NCBI GenBank assembly: GCA_016169945.1
Contig: JADLSH010000368.1
Coordinates: 620,001 to 684,000, forward strand
Source: Trachythela sp. YZ-2020
Taxonomy: Eukaryota; Cnidaria; Anthozoa; Malacalcyonacea; Clavulariidae
Length of the DNA: 64,000 nt
Direction of reading: 5' to 3'
Shown in pieces: positions 45,261 through 56,388 of this stretch; within the stretch, counting starts at the first letter, position 1; the number at the start of each line of letters is the position of its first letter. Both the position numbers and the translations under genes were made by a program. Below the pieces are notes generated by a model. It ran no database searches and was not told where the DNA came from. It was given only the letters and a program-made list of their open reading frames with translations.

Positions 45261-45419
45261 CGTGCCTCCAGTGCTACGGGACGCTTACCTGTTCAGATAA
45301 CCCTTTTACCTGCCCGCTTCGTGGATAACCCTGGGAATATGGGAGGCCTTCGAAAAGGCAGTATCTAAGAGAGGGGTTGGATAGCTGTGTTGGACAAAAA
45401 AGTTTCTCATTTCCTGACT

Positions 45420-45660
45420 TTTGATATGGATCAAGTCCTCATCTTCACTGCAAATGCGGTGAAGACGAAGGAACTGAGAGAAGGGAATAGACCTTTTAGT
45501 GTGGTTGGGGTGGGACGAGGAAAAGAGAAGTTCTTGTAGCTATGGGAGTCAGTCGGCTTGTAGAACACAGAAGTAACAACTCTATTGCCATTGATAGATA
45601 CAAGTATATCTAGTAAGAACGATAGTCCAGGCCTAGATAATCTGTTTTCCTTCCTGGCAG
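45420..45660 (-). pseudogene. Penelope-like RT fragment
   Basis: Minus-strand LLDILVSINGNRVVTSVFYK and PTDSHSY match the thumb region of the plus-strand Penelope RT at 10940-11030. It extends to a segment like PSLSSFVFTAFAVKMRT and is then lost. Confidence 0.78.
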
Positions 45661-45991
45661 CAAAATCCCAAAACAAGAATTTACAACCCAGCTGTCACTG
45701 CCAGTAAGTAAATATATGTCACACAAAAATTGCACACCAAAATTTAAAATATATTTTTCATATTTTATTTTATATCTCAAACAAGCTAATTATCTGTTGT
45801 TTATATTTATAAAATGACAAATATTTCCTGTGAGACATAAAAATTTCCTGTGAAGAATTTTTGTCAAAAATTTCCTGGCAGCGGTGCTGCTGGCGCTGCC
45901 GGACATTTTCCAGCACTGAACGATACACTGGTCTCACTGGTTATCATATGATCACTTTTGTATACACTATGTTTTTCCCCCGACCCACTCC

Positions 45992-46060
45992 ACTAATTTC
46001 CAGATGAAGGACCTTTGCTCAAAACGTCGAAGTTCGTATTGTATTTTTCAGGTATTTTTA
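45992..46060 (+). ncRNA. Degenerate hammerhead-like Penelope terminal fragment
   Basis: CAGATGAAGGACCTTTGCTC followed by AAAACGTCGAAG and TTTTTCAGGTA. The G of the GAAAC core is changed to A, so it is probably inactive. Confidence 0.42.
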
Positions 46061-46372
46061 TCCTATTCAACTGCCGAAAAATCTTTGTTAGACTCTACCT
46101 GCACTGGCACCACGCATCCATAATATATACACTCACTAATTGGGCTGCATGGCTTGGTTGCTGGGATGACAGTACAAGAGATGGTGCCTTCAGCTATTGT
46201 TATAGAAACTGTCAAAACAACCAATTTGTCTTGGCCAGGGAGATGAACGTTTCTCATATAAAGTATGAACACAAGTCAATTAAGTTGATCTCGCCCCTAG
46301 TCTGAAGTTCAATCAGACCCTCAACATGCCCTAAACTTGACAGCCCCTAAAACTTGACCGCCCCTAAATTAA

Positions 46373-46510
46373 CCCATTAACTGGCAGTACCTGAGTACCC
46401 TACGACTGACGAGTAAAATTGTCTGGCGTTAGACAGAGTAAAATACTCTGGTGTTAGACAGAGTAAAATACTAAAGTAGGGTGCATCTGGGCACATTGCA
46501 AGCTAATGGG
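46373..46510. mobile_element. 138 bp TTAA-flanked MITE (piggyBac-type ends)
   Basis: TTAA (46369-46372 and 46511-46514) flank CCCATTAACTGGCAGTACC on the left and GCTAATGGG on the right. Contains internal GTTAGACAGAGTAAAATACT repeats. Confidence 0.65.
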
Positions 46511-46543
46511 TTAACAAGAGACATTGGCAGATAGTTTTGTTAA

Positions 46544-46619
46544 CCCATTAACTGGCAGTACCCTACCACTGATGAGTAAAATACTAAAGTAGGGCGCATC
46601 TGGGCGCATTGCAAGCTAA
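46544..46619. mobile_element. Second, shorter TTAA MITE copy
   Basis: Same left end (CCCATTAACTGGCAGTACCC) and body (ACTAAAGTAGGGCGCATCTG). The last bases of the right end are missing before TTAA. A related start occurs near 49855. Confidence 0.6.
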
Positions 46620-46689
46620 TTAACAGTTATTCTACAAACTCAACTAGTATATGAGCTGGTAGCGCAGTCATATACGACGAGAGTGAGTA

Positions 46690-46794
46690 GAATAACTGTT
46701 TTATTATATACACAAGCTCTGGATCTGGATATTTACTTTTTTCAAGTAAAACTTGAATTTCCTCTTCATTTAATTGTCCAAATCTGACAGTCAT
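46690..46794 (-). pseudogene. Crypton-like tyrosine-recombinase N-terminal fragment, copy 1
   Basis: From an ATG at 46794: MTVRFGQLNEEEIQVLLEKS, resembling the start of cnidarian Crypton-derived (KIAA1958/ZMYM2-like) proteins. Preceded by a TCCTGCTAGTAGAGAAAAG-type leader. Truncated after about 30 codons. Family assignment is from the N-terminal pattern only. Confidence 0.42.
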
Positions 46795-47079
46795 TTTTCT
46801 ACTTTTCTCTACTAGCAGGATATGTAAGAAATATTATATGAGCTCGAGTCGGATATTGGCTGATAGCCAACGAGGCGCTTCGCCGAGTATATAGCCAGCT
46901 TATAATATAGCCAGCCACAATGCTCCATTCTATAAAATTAAACGAAAAATAAAAGATGTTTTCATGTTTTGTTTTGTTTTTATGGCCAAATCAGGCAAAT
47001 GCAAATTAAAAAGATTATTTTGCGATACATGTTTACTTTTCGTATACACATTTACATTTGGCTTACCGTCAAAAACCTT

Positions 47080-47178
47080 CATTCCAAATTTTGTTGCCTT
47101 TTTTGTGTTCTTAGGCGTGCTATTTTGAAGCAAAACTCCAGTTTCTTCATCATTCATGCTTACAAATCTGGAAGCCAT
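47080..47178 (-). pseudogene. Crypton-like tyrosine-recombinase N-terminal fragment, copy 2
   Basis: From an ATG at 47178: MASRFVSMNDEETGVLLQNS followed by TPKNTKKATKFGMKVFDG, close to the usual first exon of Crypton-derived proteins. It then runs into unrelated sequence. The TATCCTGCTAGTAGAGAACC leader recurs twice in 47205-47335. Confidence 0.48.
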
Positions 47179-47387
47179 TTTGTTTTTTTCCCTACTAGTA
47201 GGATATTGCTCTACTAGTAGGATATCACAAAATATCCTGCTAGTAGACAACCAATCAGATTGCAGCATTGTGGCTGGCTATATTATAAGAGCTAATATCC
47301 TGCTAGTAGAGAACCAATCAGATTGCAGAATACCTCATATCCAGAGCTTGTGTATATAATAATGGTTAATATACAGCCAGTCTAATA

Positions 47388-48399
47388 CACCTATCAATGT
47401 CTTCCCCCAACAGGGGGAGTGCAGGCATACACAGGCAATTGAAAAATAAATTAATGCCCGTGTAGGGGCCATTTGTATTCTTTTGACACAGCGCACCCTC
47501 CGGAGGGTGGGGATTTTTGACCAGATTGTTTTAAATATAAAATGGCTGAACTAACGGAGAATAAAAAGATGAAGGTAATTCTTTTTCCTTATATCCATTC
47601 TCAAACACACCATCTGCTTCTGTAAAAAATTATTTTGTCGCATTGTTTTCTAATATTTCTCACTTGACTAGTACATACTTGACTAGTACACTTGACTAGT
47701 ACATACATACATTATTCAGCTCACTTCCCGTTTGGGCTTTTCAGTGACCGATTACATCAAGTATCTCGCTTACCTATATTATGCACTTAGCCTACATTAT
47801 CTATTTTTACAACAATTGTGATATTACTTTCCTAATCTGTATATCCTAACCCACTCAGTCAACTTTACGTATGGTCCGAGGAAACCCACGACTTTCGGCA
47901 GAGCGTTGACTTACTCTTTTCACATGAGTGTGATGAGTAATGTCCTCAGCGAGAATCAAACTCAAGACTCAGAGGTGAAAGGTGCTTGCTCTGATAACTG
48001 TGTCACCGAAGCCCCATAGTCAAGTGTGTGTTCAAAAACTGTTTAAAACTTTATTTATTTATTTTTATATTAATAAATATCTGGCCAAAATGTATCATTT
48101 TGACTGATTTAATTGCCTCTATGCCATGCAGAAATGCATGTATTTGGTACAAATTTAAATGATCTGGACAAATTTTATCCAGATAATATTCATATACTAC
48201 TGCTGGTCTTTCGGTCAAACTGATATCCCAGGGATAAAAAATGCTCCATTTCCAACCCTGGGGCATTAAACATGAATTGACAGTTCCATACAGCCCTCGA
48301 GAGACGAGAGGGGATTATTGACAAAAAATTTTTTGGAAAATGTCAATAGCCCCTGGGTATGCCAGCACTCCCCCCGTTGGGGGAAGACATTGATAGGTG
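47388..48399. mobile_element. ~1.0 kb element with CACCTATCAATGTCTTCCCC terminal repeats
   Basis: CACCTATCAATGTCTTCCCC at 47388 and its exact complement ending at 48399, followed by GGGGGAGTGC(A/T)GGCATAC-type continuation on both sides. No transposase. Target duplication not resolved. A SINE lies inside. Confidence 0.72.
47640..48018 (-). repeat. tRNA-derived SINE
   Basis: From 48016 on the minus strand: GGGGCTTCGGTGACACAGTT with an A-box-like start, AGAGCAAGCACC, then the B-box-like GAGTTTGATTCTCGC, then a body with AAAGTCGTGGGTTTCCTCGG. This layout is typical of invertebrate tRNA-SINEs. The 3' limit is uncertain. Confidence 0.6.
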
Positions 48400-49092
48400 C
48401 ATAATGATTTCTATATGTTAATGAGTGAGCTCATCAGTCTGAATGTCTGATCTTCCCAACAAATATTTACAACTGCAATTTAACTGAACTGAATAAGTAA
48501 AAAATTCAATATAAATACCTCAAAGAACGCATGTCCAGGAATATACAAACGTTTACACGGACTAAACGACCAAGAGAATGCACACACAGAATTGCACTGC
48601 ACCTCCATCAATTGCAGCTAAATTTACGCAAAATTTAACAAACATACGCCTCGTATAATTCGTTGCTGTGATGCTGTCTTCTTTAAAAAAAATCAAAACA
48701 TAGGTGAGTCGGTGAGTAGGTCATTTTCAAATTTCAGATGGCATGCATGTGCTTATCTGCGAGGACAAAATAATAGGCATACATGAAGTAGATCAACTGC
48801 GTACTTTCTTGACACCACTGACACGAATTACCTGGCACCCGAATACCCGATCCGAATGTTGTACAGTATCATCACTATGACAGAGGTATCATATATTAGA
48901 CAGTATGTTGTACCTAATAAACTACTATGTATTATATACACATTGTATCCAGTAAGTTTATTGGAAATTGTTTATTACAACTAAAATATTTAGGGGGGGG
49001 GACTGGTTTAAAAATTGTTATGTTTCGCAAATTCGCAATGTGTACATAGAATATGGCGGGTAACTTTTGAGTAAACTCGTGATGAAAAGAGA
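48400..49092. other. No gene recognised
   Basis: AT-rich; contains a G-run (48992-49000). It could be the 5' flank of the KDZ gene that follows. Confidence 0.4.
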
Positions 49093-50354
49093 ATGTTTTT
49101 TCAACGTGGGAAAAGGAAAGCTAGAGGTTTTATAGAGGTTGTTGATGCAAGGACTCAAAGGAAGACAAAGGTTAATCTTCTACCTCCGATTTCTCTGCAA
49201 AATGTCCAGACCGAAGACAGCAGCGAGGTTGGAAGCGAAGCAAACATCGCCGATCATAATTTCATGGTTGAAGACTTCTCTGGCTCTGATTCGGAATACG
49301 AGAGTGACTCGGAGATTAATAAAGGAAAGCAAACGTACAAGAAACGCCGGGAAAGATTGTCCTCAAACTGGGAGAAAATCAGGTTGAAGTTGCTTGAAAT
49401 AACAGTGTCACTTGAAGGTTTTCTGCCAGCCACATGTAGCGAGACGACTTGTCAAGAACCTGCTGAAACACGTTGCCAAAATTGTGGATTTTCAATAAAT
49501 TCAATCTACTATTGCAGAGAATGCTGTGATAGAATTCACAAAGACAAACTGCAGTTTCATGCTTGTCAAATACTTGAAGTAAGTGCAATAAAGCCAATAC
49601 TAAATGACATGCCAAGGCTTTGAAATGTTTATTAACCATTTTATAGCAACAAATGGACTCTGGTAATATTAATGGTAATTAGGTAATATACAGTAAATAT
49701 ATTCTATTGTCATGCAACGAGATATTAAATACCAAACAACTGTATCTGCTATCTACCCATATTGTTTGTTAACCCATTGAAGTGCAAGAGTCTCCTCATA
49801 TAAAAGTGCATTGCAGCTTTACCTAAGGGTCCCTAAGGTAATAAGCATAATTAACCCATTAACTGCATATGGCACTAGTCCATGATTTTAGACTTGGTTA
49901 TGCTGTTTACATGTTGAAAGACCTTGTTGAAACGAAGGACAACTCTGTAGACATACATTTCATGTACGATATATGCTGCTTGTTCAAAGCACATCTGAGA
50001 GTAAGATTCCAAATTGTGAATGTGCTATATATAACTTATCACGCGACTTTTGCTACTATTGTGACGTACAGTACCATAAAGGCATATATCAATTCGATCG
50101 TTATTTTCATGGGGAATGGTTGATGGGGAAGTTATGGAGCGACTTTGGTCTTACCTTCGACTATTTCGTAAGATGACCAAAGAAATGACCGCCAGTCACC
50201 GAGAGGATATCCTCTCAGACGCTCTGTATTTTTATGCCAAGAAACAAAGATCAAAAGTATATTCAAGGCATGTTGAGTAAGAACAAAAAAGCCTTGAAGA
50301 CCAGTTTGGGCAATTTGAAAAATTTACTAATCTAATATACAACATTTCTGACCA

Positions 50355-50470
50355 TCAGAATTCTATAAAATCTTCCCCCAAAGTGCATAAAATGACGTTT
50401 CAGAGACTCTACATTTTAAAATTTTCTGCGGGAGCATGCCCCATACCCCCTTAGTAGCCTCGTGCTTTCA
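50355..50470. repeat. hAT-derivative 3' fragment
   Basis: GAATTCTATAAAATCTTCCC, then ACGTTTCAGAGACTCTA and GGGAGCATGCCCCATACCCC, the same order as 2190-2290. Confidence 0.6.
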
Positions 50471-50801
50471 CCACTTGATACCATTGGCTTTTGCCAGCCC
50501 CTTTACATTATGTCTTGACCACGCCGTTTCGTCGGACAAAATGATCCCCCCCCCCAATGTTTAGACCCAAGTTACGCCCCTGCATACATAATACATGTTA
50601 TATACGTATATACTATATATATATACGTATATACCTTCGTTCTATTCAATATAGTATTGCTATTACATGCACAAATGCAGAGGTGTGCTGAACTTCTGAC
50701 ACATTCAACTACAGAAATAAACGAGTTACGCGAAAACTCTCGAGGTAAATGCATTCACTAGTTAGCTAAATATTGCATATTAATTATGCAGTGTCTGTCA
50801 C

Positions 50802-51599
50802 CTGGGGCCGGTTGTATAAAACTCTTAACTACGTTTTAACTACCCATTTTCTAGTTAAATGGTGGTTAACTTTAACCACGTAGTTAAGTCGGTTGTATAA
50901 AAACCTAGTTAGCGTTAACTGCAGTTAAAAAGTAGTTAAAGTTAACTATGCTCAAGGACATAGTTAACTTCCCAAAACGTAGTTAAATATGGCGTTTTGT
51001 AGGAGTGATGAACTTTAATCAGTCAAAAAATACTAAAAGCAACGCTTACCGAGGGTTTTCAATCATCATCTTCCCTAGAAAGGTTTTTCTGATACTCGTG
51101 AGCTTTTAAAACGCTATAATTTTGGTCTTTTCGACGAAAACGGAATATATTTTTTGCATAGGAAGATTTATCGATGACGAGAGGCAACCCATAACAAAGA
51201 AAAACAATGTCGTTTTTACCAAAGAACTGCAGTTTGACTTTCATGGTAAATACGCCTTTTTCGTAGACTTTATTGGTCTTTATCTCTTGTTTTCTTGCAT
51301 ATTTTTCAATATTTTTAATCAAAATACCGCCAATTTTGGTAAATATGAGTCCGCAGTCGTTTTCAAAATGCTTGTCAGCGGTTGCTAATCCAGAGCGTAC
51401 TTTGTGTTATTTCATGTTTAATCACCCCACGCGAACCCCACGCGCAGTTAATTGTGTGATTAGTTAACTACCCGACTAACTACGTTTTGTGCAACGCAGT
51501 TAAGTCATGTAGTTAACTAATTATAGTTAAGGATTTAACTACGGTAGTTAACGCTAACTATAGTTAACTTTAACTACATTTTTATACAACCGGCCCCAG
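50802..51599. mobile_element. 798 bp MITE with CTGGGGCCGGTTGTATAAAA ends
   Basis: Exact inverted termini. Subterminal zones are rich in AACTA/TAGTTAA inverted blocks. An internal unrelated segment (about 51000-51420) has open frames on both strands, for example a minus-strand lysine-rich frame 51322-51059, with no recognised domain. Related short copy at 9533-9682. Confidence 0.82.
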
Positions 51600-53649
51600 A
51601 TCTTTGTAATTGCTTGTCATAGAGCGATTACACAACTGCCTTTGGTATTTCTTTCAGTCCCAATTACTGAGGAAATGATAAACCATTGGAAGCAACAGGA
51701 GAGCGAGCTTTTAAGAAAGTCCAAGCCAGATGATGGTAAGATAGATTCAGTTATACAGCTATACAAAAGATCAAATGAATTGTTAGTACTATGACGCTAA
51801 CTTACAGTATGCTAACTTTTAGGGTTGGGAAGGGAGTTTATATGTGCATGTTCTGCCGTGCTTTGGTGAGACGAGACGATTTTCGCGTGAAATAGGTCGC
51901 GAGGCGTATATGGGGACGTTAAACATGTTGTATCAGGAAGTCAAACATGTTATTTGTGCTATGTCAATGACGATATAGAGCACAGGTTTTCAATTTTTCT
52001 TGTGGTTTTGTTTAGTTGATCTTGGACCGCATGGTTGGATCCTTCCATATTTTTCAGTGTTACGTCAGTATTACTCAGCAGGGTAAAGGAATTATAATAT
52101 ATTTTAGTATATACTAACAGTATAGCATATTGTGCTCTGTAATATTACCGTTAATGTGTTTTCGTTATGTCAATGGTATAGAAACGTAAAATATTCTTGG
52201 CATACTGTATAATTTACATTTTACAATGATTTTATAAAGGAACCAATTAGCTGATGGTACTGGAGATAAACAATCAGCTCACCTCGAGGTTCTAATGAGC
52301 AGGTGCTGCCATTTTTCAAATATATAGTAATTATGAATGGTGCTGTATTATACATGTCCGCTTAACCTTTTTCGCTGCGATTATTAAGCGTTTTCTTTAT
52401 ATTTATTCAGCCTCAATTCACGCTTAATTAAAATGGAGGAGGAGCATGAAATATGGACAAGATGGAATCCGACGGACCCTCAGTATATTTCTTATTTAAC
52501 TACTCAAGAATGTGTGAATGCGAAGCAAACGTTGGACATGCTGCTAGTTTCTGGGCGACGAAGGTGGTTTCTTTTGTCGCTAAAGAAGAAGTATTCAGGT
52601 ATTTTATTCTTATTGTACTTAATTCTGAGTCTCTCTGATCAATAACAATGTGTTGTGGTGTACAGTATTATCAATTTGTGTGGCAGTGTCTAAAGCTCTT
52701 TCTAATACATTTATGCATCAAAACGACAAAAGTCTTTGCTCCAATGTTAATGACGATATTGTCATCACAGAGAAACTTTAATTTGAAGTGAGAACCAGCC
52801 TTTATTCAACGCAGACTATTAAAGTGCAAAACTGCCTGCGTTTAGTACGTGGATAGTATTCGTTATTCGTCAATATATTCTACCATTTTTCAGATGGTCA
52901 AAGGCAAGCAAAAAGACTCACAAAGGAGAGTTCCAATTTGCGAAAGTTGATGAAACGGTATAACTCTTCCGTTGAGATACTACGTCAAAATGGTCACCAA
53001 ATGTTCGTCGATTTAACCTGGGAAAAGGCAAGTGATGTTAGCAGCTCAATTTACACCATCAACATTCCTAATGAAGATGAAATCCCGCTTTCGGTGAAAA
53101 GAACGGCTGTCGATATCGCCAACATAATAAATCGCTTGTCAGAAGAAGAAAGTTACCTGCGCCATGAAATGGAAACCTGTATAAAGACGTTCTATAATGC
53201 ATGCATGAAGATAGAAAATGGCTGTAGTGGTTTCAATGAGATGGAAGATGATGACGAAGATTTTTATGTCCTGAGAGGGTTGTACTCCTTAAAGAAAAAC
53301 GAGCTTCACGAGGAACATATTAACTTGTTTGTTGCATGTAATTTATTCAAACAGTTCGTAAAAATTCAGGATGAAATTGTAGAGTATTTAGAACAGCTTT
53401 CTGAGCTGGCTGGAGAAATGGCGGAGATCGATATTGCGAATGAAAATGATGATGAAGTGCATGACGAAGAAGAAGAGAACAATAGCGAATGAGGGTGTAT
53501 GAATATAGGCAAACTTGATATAAATAGATAATTTGTATTTGGGTTTTCAGCCATTCAAAGCGCTTGTAGTTTTAGTCGTGTATGGAAACAAGGACAGGTA
53601 TATTAGTGAACGGCATGATGTAACTATTCAATACTAAACATATATTGGT

Positions 53650-53730
53650 GAGATAGTTCACTGCGAGTTGGATTCGAACCAACACAAAGTCAGCCTGAAG
53701 CAGTTTAAGTTACTCACAATATTAAATTTC
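53650..53730 (-). repeat. tRNA-like fragment, probably SINE-derived
   Basis: The minus strand has GTTGGTTCGAATCCAAC, a perfect B-box and T-stem, preceded by GCTTCAGGCTGACTTTGTGT. No convincing A-box or acceptor stem, so it is not called a tRNA gene. Confidence 0.4.
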
Positions 53731-54115
53731 ACTTGAGCAAGAGCATATACCTTCGTTGCTAAATCAACTTCTACGAATGAAATGCATGTGGCGAAAATTT
53801 TAACAAGTGGCGTAAATTCATTAAAAATTATAGTTGAAAAAAATCACATTTTACTTTTAGTCATGTGAGGACAAAAATAATGTTAGGACAAATTATACTG
53901 TATTTCGGACATCTCTGAATAGTACATGCATAACTTTCAAAGATCGTGGGCAGAAATTTAGAGTAAAAACCAAAATACGTATTTTAAGCCTACCAAAAAA
54001 CTGTAGCAGAAACACGCTTTGCCGAATAGCGCTTCTCTCGAAATGTTTAACCAAAAAATATATTAAGCAAATCTTTTTTGTATTACATACACGACGTAAC
54101 TTTCAAGTACACTTA

Positions 54116-54340
54116 CGCCTGTATTCTAAAAGCTCACTCACACTCAAAGAGTGGAGGTTCAATCTGAGCTTCCCTTGAGTGTCAGTGCTATTTTTGAATA
54201 GCTGGTGGGTGAGTACTCACATAGTGTGGTATGGCACTAACCCTCCATGCAGCTATTCAAAAACAGCACTGACACTCAAGGGAAGCTCAGATTGAACCTC
54301 CACTGAGTGTGGGTGTGAATGAGCTTTTAGAATACAGGCG
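54116..54340. mobile_element. 225 bp near-perfect palindromic MITE with TTA duplication
   Basis: Ends CGCCTGTATTCTAAAAGCTC and complement; TTA at 54113-54115 and 54341-54343. Arms of about 100 bases (including TTCCCTTGAGTGTCAGTGCT) around a short loop. PIF/Harbinger type is inferred from the TTA target. A sequence matching one end lies near 63797. Confidence 0.9.
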
Positions 54341-54717
54341 TTAGTCTATTTCAAAACTACCGATGATATTTGGGGATAGTAATGGACAACTCCATCCAAC
54401 AACTTATATGAAGGCAAACTTTAGTAAGTCTTTCTCGTTGTTACATAATGAATGATATGATATATATACTATACTAACAGTGTCAACAGAACAATTAACA
54501 GAACGAAAGACTCTCTATTTAGCTTTTGTTAACGCATTTGCATTATGTATCACGTAATGAATCCATATAGTTGTTTTCATACACTACACTGTATTTTTTA
54601 CCCTGTGCATTATTCATTGTACATTTGCTCATCGCGTCTTTTACGTGCAATCATAACATTTAAATTTCCAGAAAAATCAAGTGCAAATAAAGTATTTCAT
54701 AAATATTAACTTTTATT

Positions 54718-55180
54718 TTGCAGGTTTCAAATAAGTCTTGGGCCAAGCAACAAAGCTGTCTTTTTCCACTATGTCTGAGTGCGTTGGAAAATCCTTCCAA
54801 GGCTTTACATGCGGGGAAATATCGCGCACCATTAGTGGAATCCACCCGTACGTTAATTCGCGACCATGAACAATTTTCTGATCCGTAATAACTCCATGGC
54901 CAAGTTTTGCACCTTCTGCGCTTAAAATTTCTACTTCCTCGCATAAAATTGAATTTAACTTTCTACATTATATACTTTGCAATTTTTGCATGGCAGAAAT
55001 TGCGAACTAAGGGAAATAATTCATATATACTTAGTCTTAAATACTCTACATTTCTCGGCCACTTTCCGTAATCTCGCGGCGTAGTTCCCAGTCCTTTCGC
55101 CTTCTTCCGGTTTCACTCGCACGAGCTCGAACAAAGCAAAGTCATTGGCACAGAATACGGAGACGAACCAGAAGGGACAC
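54718..55180 (-). pseudogene. Unclassified retro- or DNA-transposon coding fragments
   Basis: Two minus-strand readable stretches: 55130-55035 with FELVRVKPEEGERTGNYAAR, reminiscent of an LTR-retrotransposon Gag, and 54945-54718 with ELTYGWIPLMVRDISPHVKP and KDSFVAWPKTYLKPAK ending in a stop. Their relation is unclear, and neither was assigned to a family with confidence. Confidence 0.35.
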
Positions 55181-55250
55181 TCCTTTGATGTTAGGCGGTC
55201 GCGCCGACAGTTGCCTCATACACCCGCGAGCGAGCGTCGGCCATGTTCTG

Positions 55251-56178
55251 GGGTAGTAAAGTCAGAGAATTTTACTATAAACAATATAGCGAAAACCGCA
55301 CTATGATTAATAAAACTGCTCCTTTTGGAATGTAAGTGGACTATTTTCGTCGGTTTTATGAATATTTTGAAGAAAAGGTAAGCGACTTTTTCTTTGTCAA
55401 GTCTGGTAACATAAAAATATATTTTTCTGGTACAATTTAGCTGCGATTTGTTCGGGAGTATGAGAGCTCATACAAATGTTTTACTACAAAATTTTCTTTG
55501 TTTTAATTTGCCCAAATTATTCCCTGGACGGGTTATTGATCATTTTTACTACGTATAGGGTATACAAAGTATTTTCTGTCTAGTATTTCAAAGCAGGTAC
55601 TGTACGAATGATCAGTGATCAATGGCGAAATTATCATTGTTCGACTCAACGTGTCTTTAATCAACGATATTTTTGTAATTCAAAGTCCAATAATTGGGAA
55701 GGCAAGAATAAATAGCGTTTCAAAACAACTGCTCCATGAAATTGATAAAGAAGATAAAGAACTTCTAGTGTTTTGAACGAGAGTCAAGACTAATTTCATT
55801 TGATATGTCTAGCTATTTAAATGTGTTACTATCGAGTAGTCATGCATACATTCATCAAGTTCATTTTAAAATAAGTTCTTTATTTTGTTCTTGTAAATAT
55901 ATATTAGATTGTAATTATATGTAAAATAATTTGGACAAATTATTAAAACAATAAAGTGCGAGAGTCTACCAAACCATTATGAGCTGTCATGAGCTCTCAT
56001 ACTCCCGAACAAATCGCAGCTAAATTGTACCAGAAAAAAATATTTTTACGTTACCAGACGTAAATATTCATAAAACCGACGAAAATAGTCCACTTATATT
56101 CCAAAAGGAGCAGTTTTATTAATCATAGTGCGGTTTTCGCCATATTGTTTATAGTAAAATTCTCTGTCTTTACTACCC
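55251..56178. mobile_element. ~0.93 kb foldback element with GGGTAGTAAAG ends
   Basis: Inverted arms (GGGTAGTAAAG, AACCGCACTATGATTAATAA, CGATTTGTTCGGGAGTATGA and complements) of about 250 bases. TTCTG occurs outside both ends (55246-55250, 56179-56183) and may be a 5 bp duplication. A further inverted block (CAGAATACGGAGACGAACCA) lies outside at 55148-55172 and 56184-56207, offset by 78 bases on the left only. Confidence 0.7.
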
Positions 56179-56388
56179 TTCTGGTTCGTCTCCGTATTCT
56201 GTGTCATCATAGGTGTCATTTATCTGTACCGAATTACTTCTCCAGTCCCGTCTGAATTTCGTTAAAATCCCATCCTCGTCGCCAATGATATATGAAACAG
56301 GAGTCTGTAGTTTTGTACCGTTTTATTATCTATATTACTACATGCATGCTGTCCCTCAAATCCATCGTTCACAGGGTGTGATGATCAC

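Larger units (their letters stand above)
49093..53492 (+). pseudogene. KDZ (Kyakuja-Dileera-Zisupton) transposase gene, internally deleted
   Basis: First exon 49093-49578 (donor GAA|GTAAGT) encodes a basic/acidic N-terminus and a cysteine cluster (CSETTCQEPAETRCQNCGF, YYCRECCDRIH) of the CxC type that accompanies KDZ transposases. 49869-50280 encodes decayed catalytic KDZ text: MYDICCLFKAHLR, then VDGEVMERLWSYLR and MTKEMTASHREDILSDALYF. Later exon-like pieces are 51655-51735 (ITEEMINHWKQQESELLRKS), 52433-52597 (EEEHEIWTRWNPTDPQYIS) and 52893-53492 (coiled-coil C-terminus, 184-plus residues, acidic tail). The region between the cysteine cluster and the YDI block is only about 300 bp, so several hundred residues are missing. 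A MITE (50802-51599) and a hAT fragment lie in the middle. Such transposases cut and paste large DNA elements. Confidence 0.78.

Noticed and set aside
53650..53730. tRNA gene on the minus strand
   Set aside because: Good B-box but no A-box, anticodon arm or acceptor pairing.
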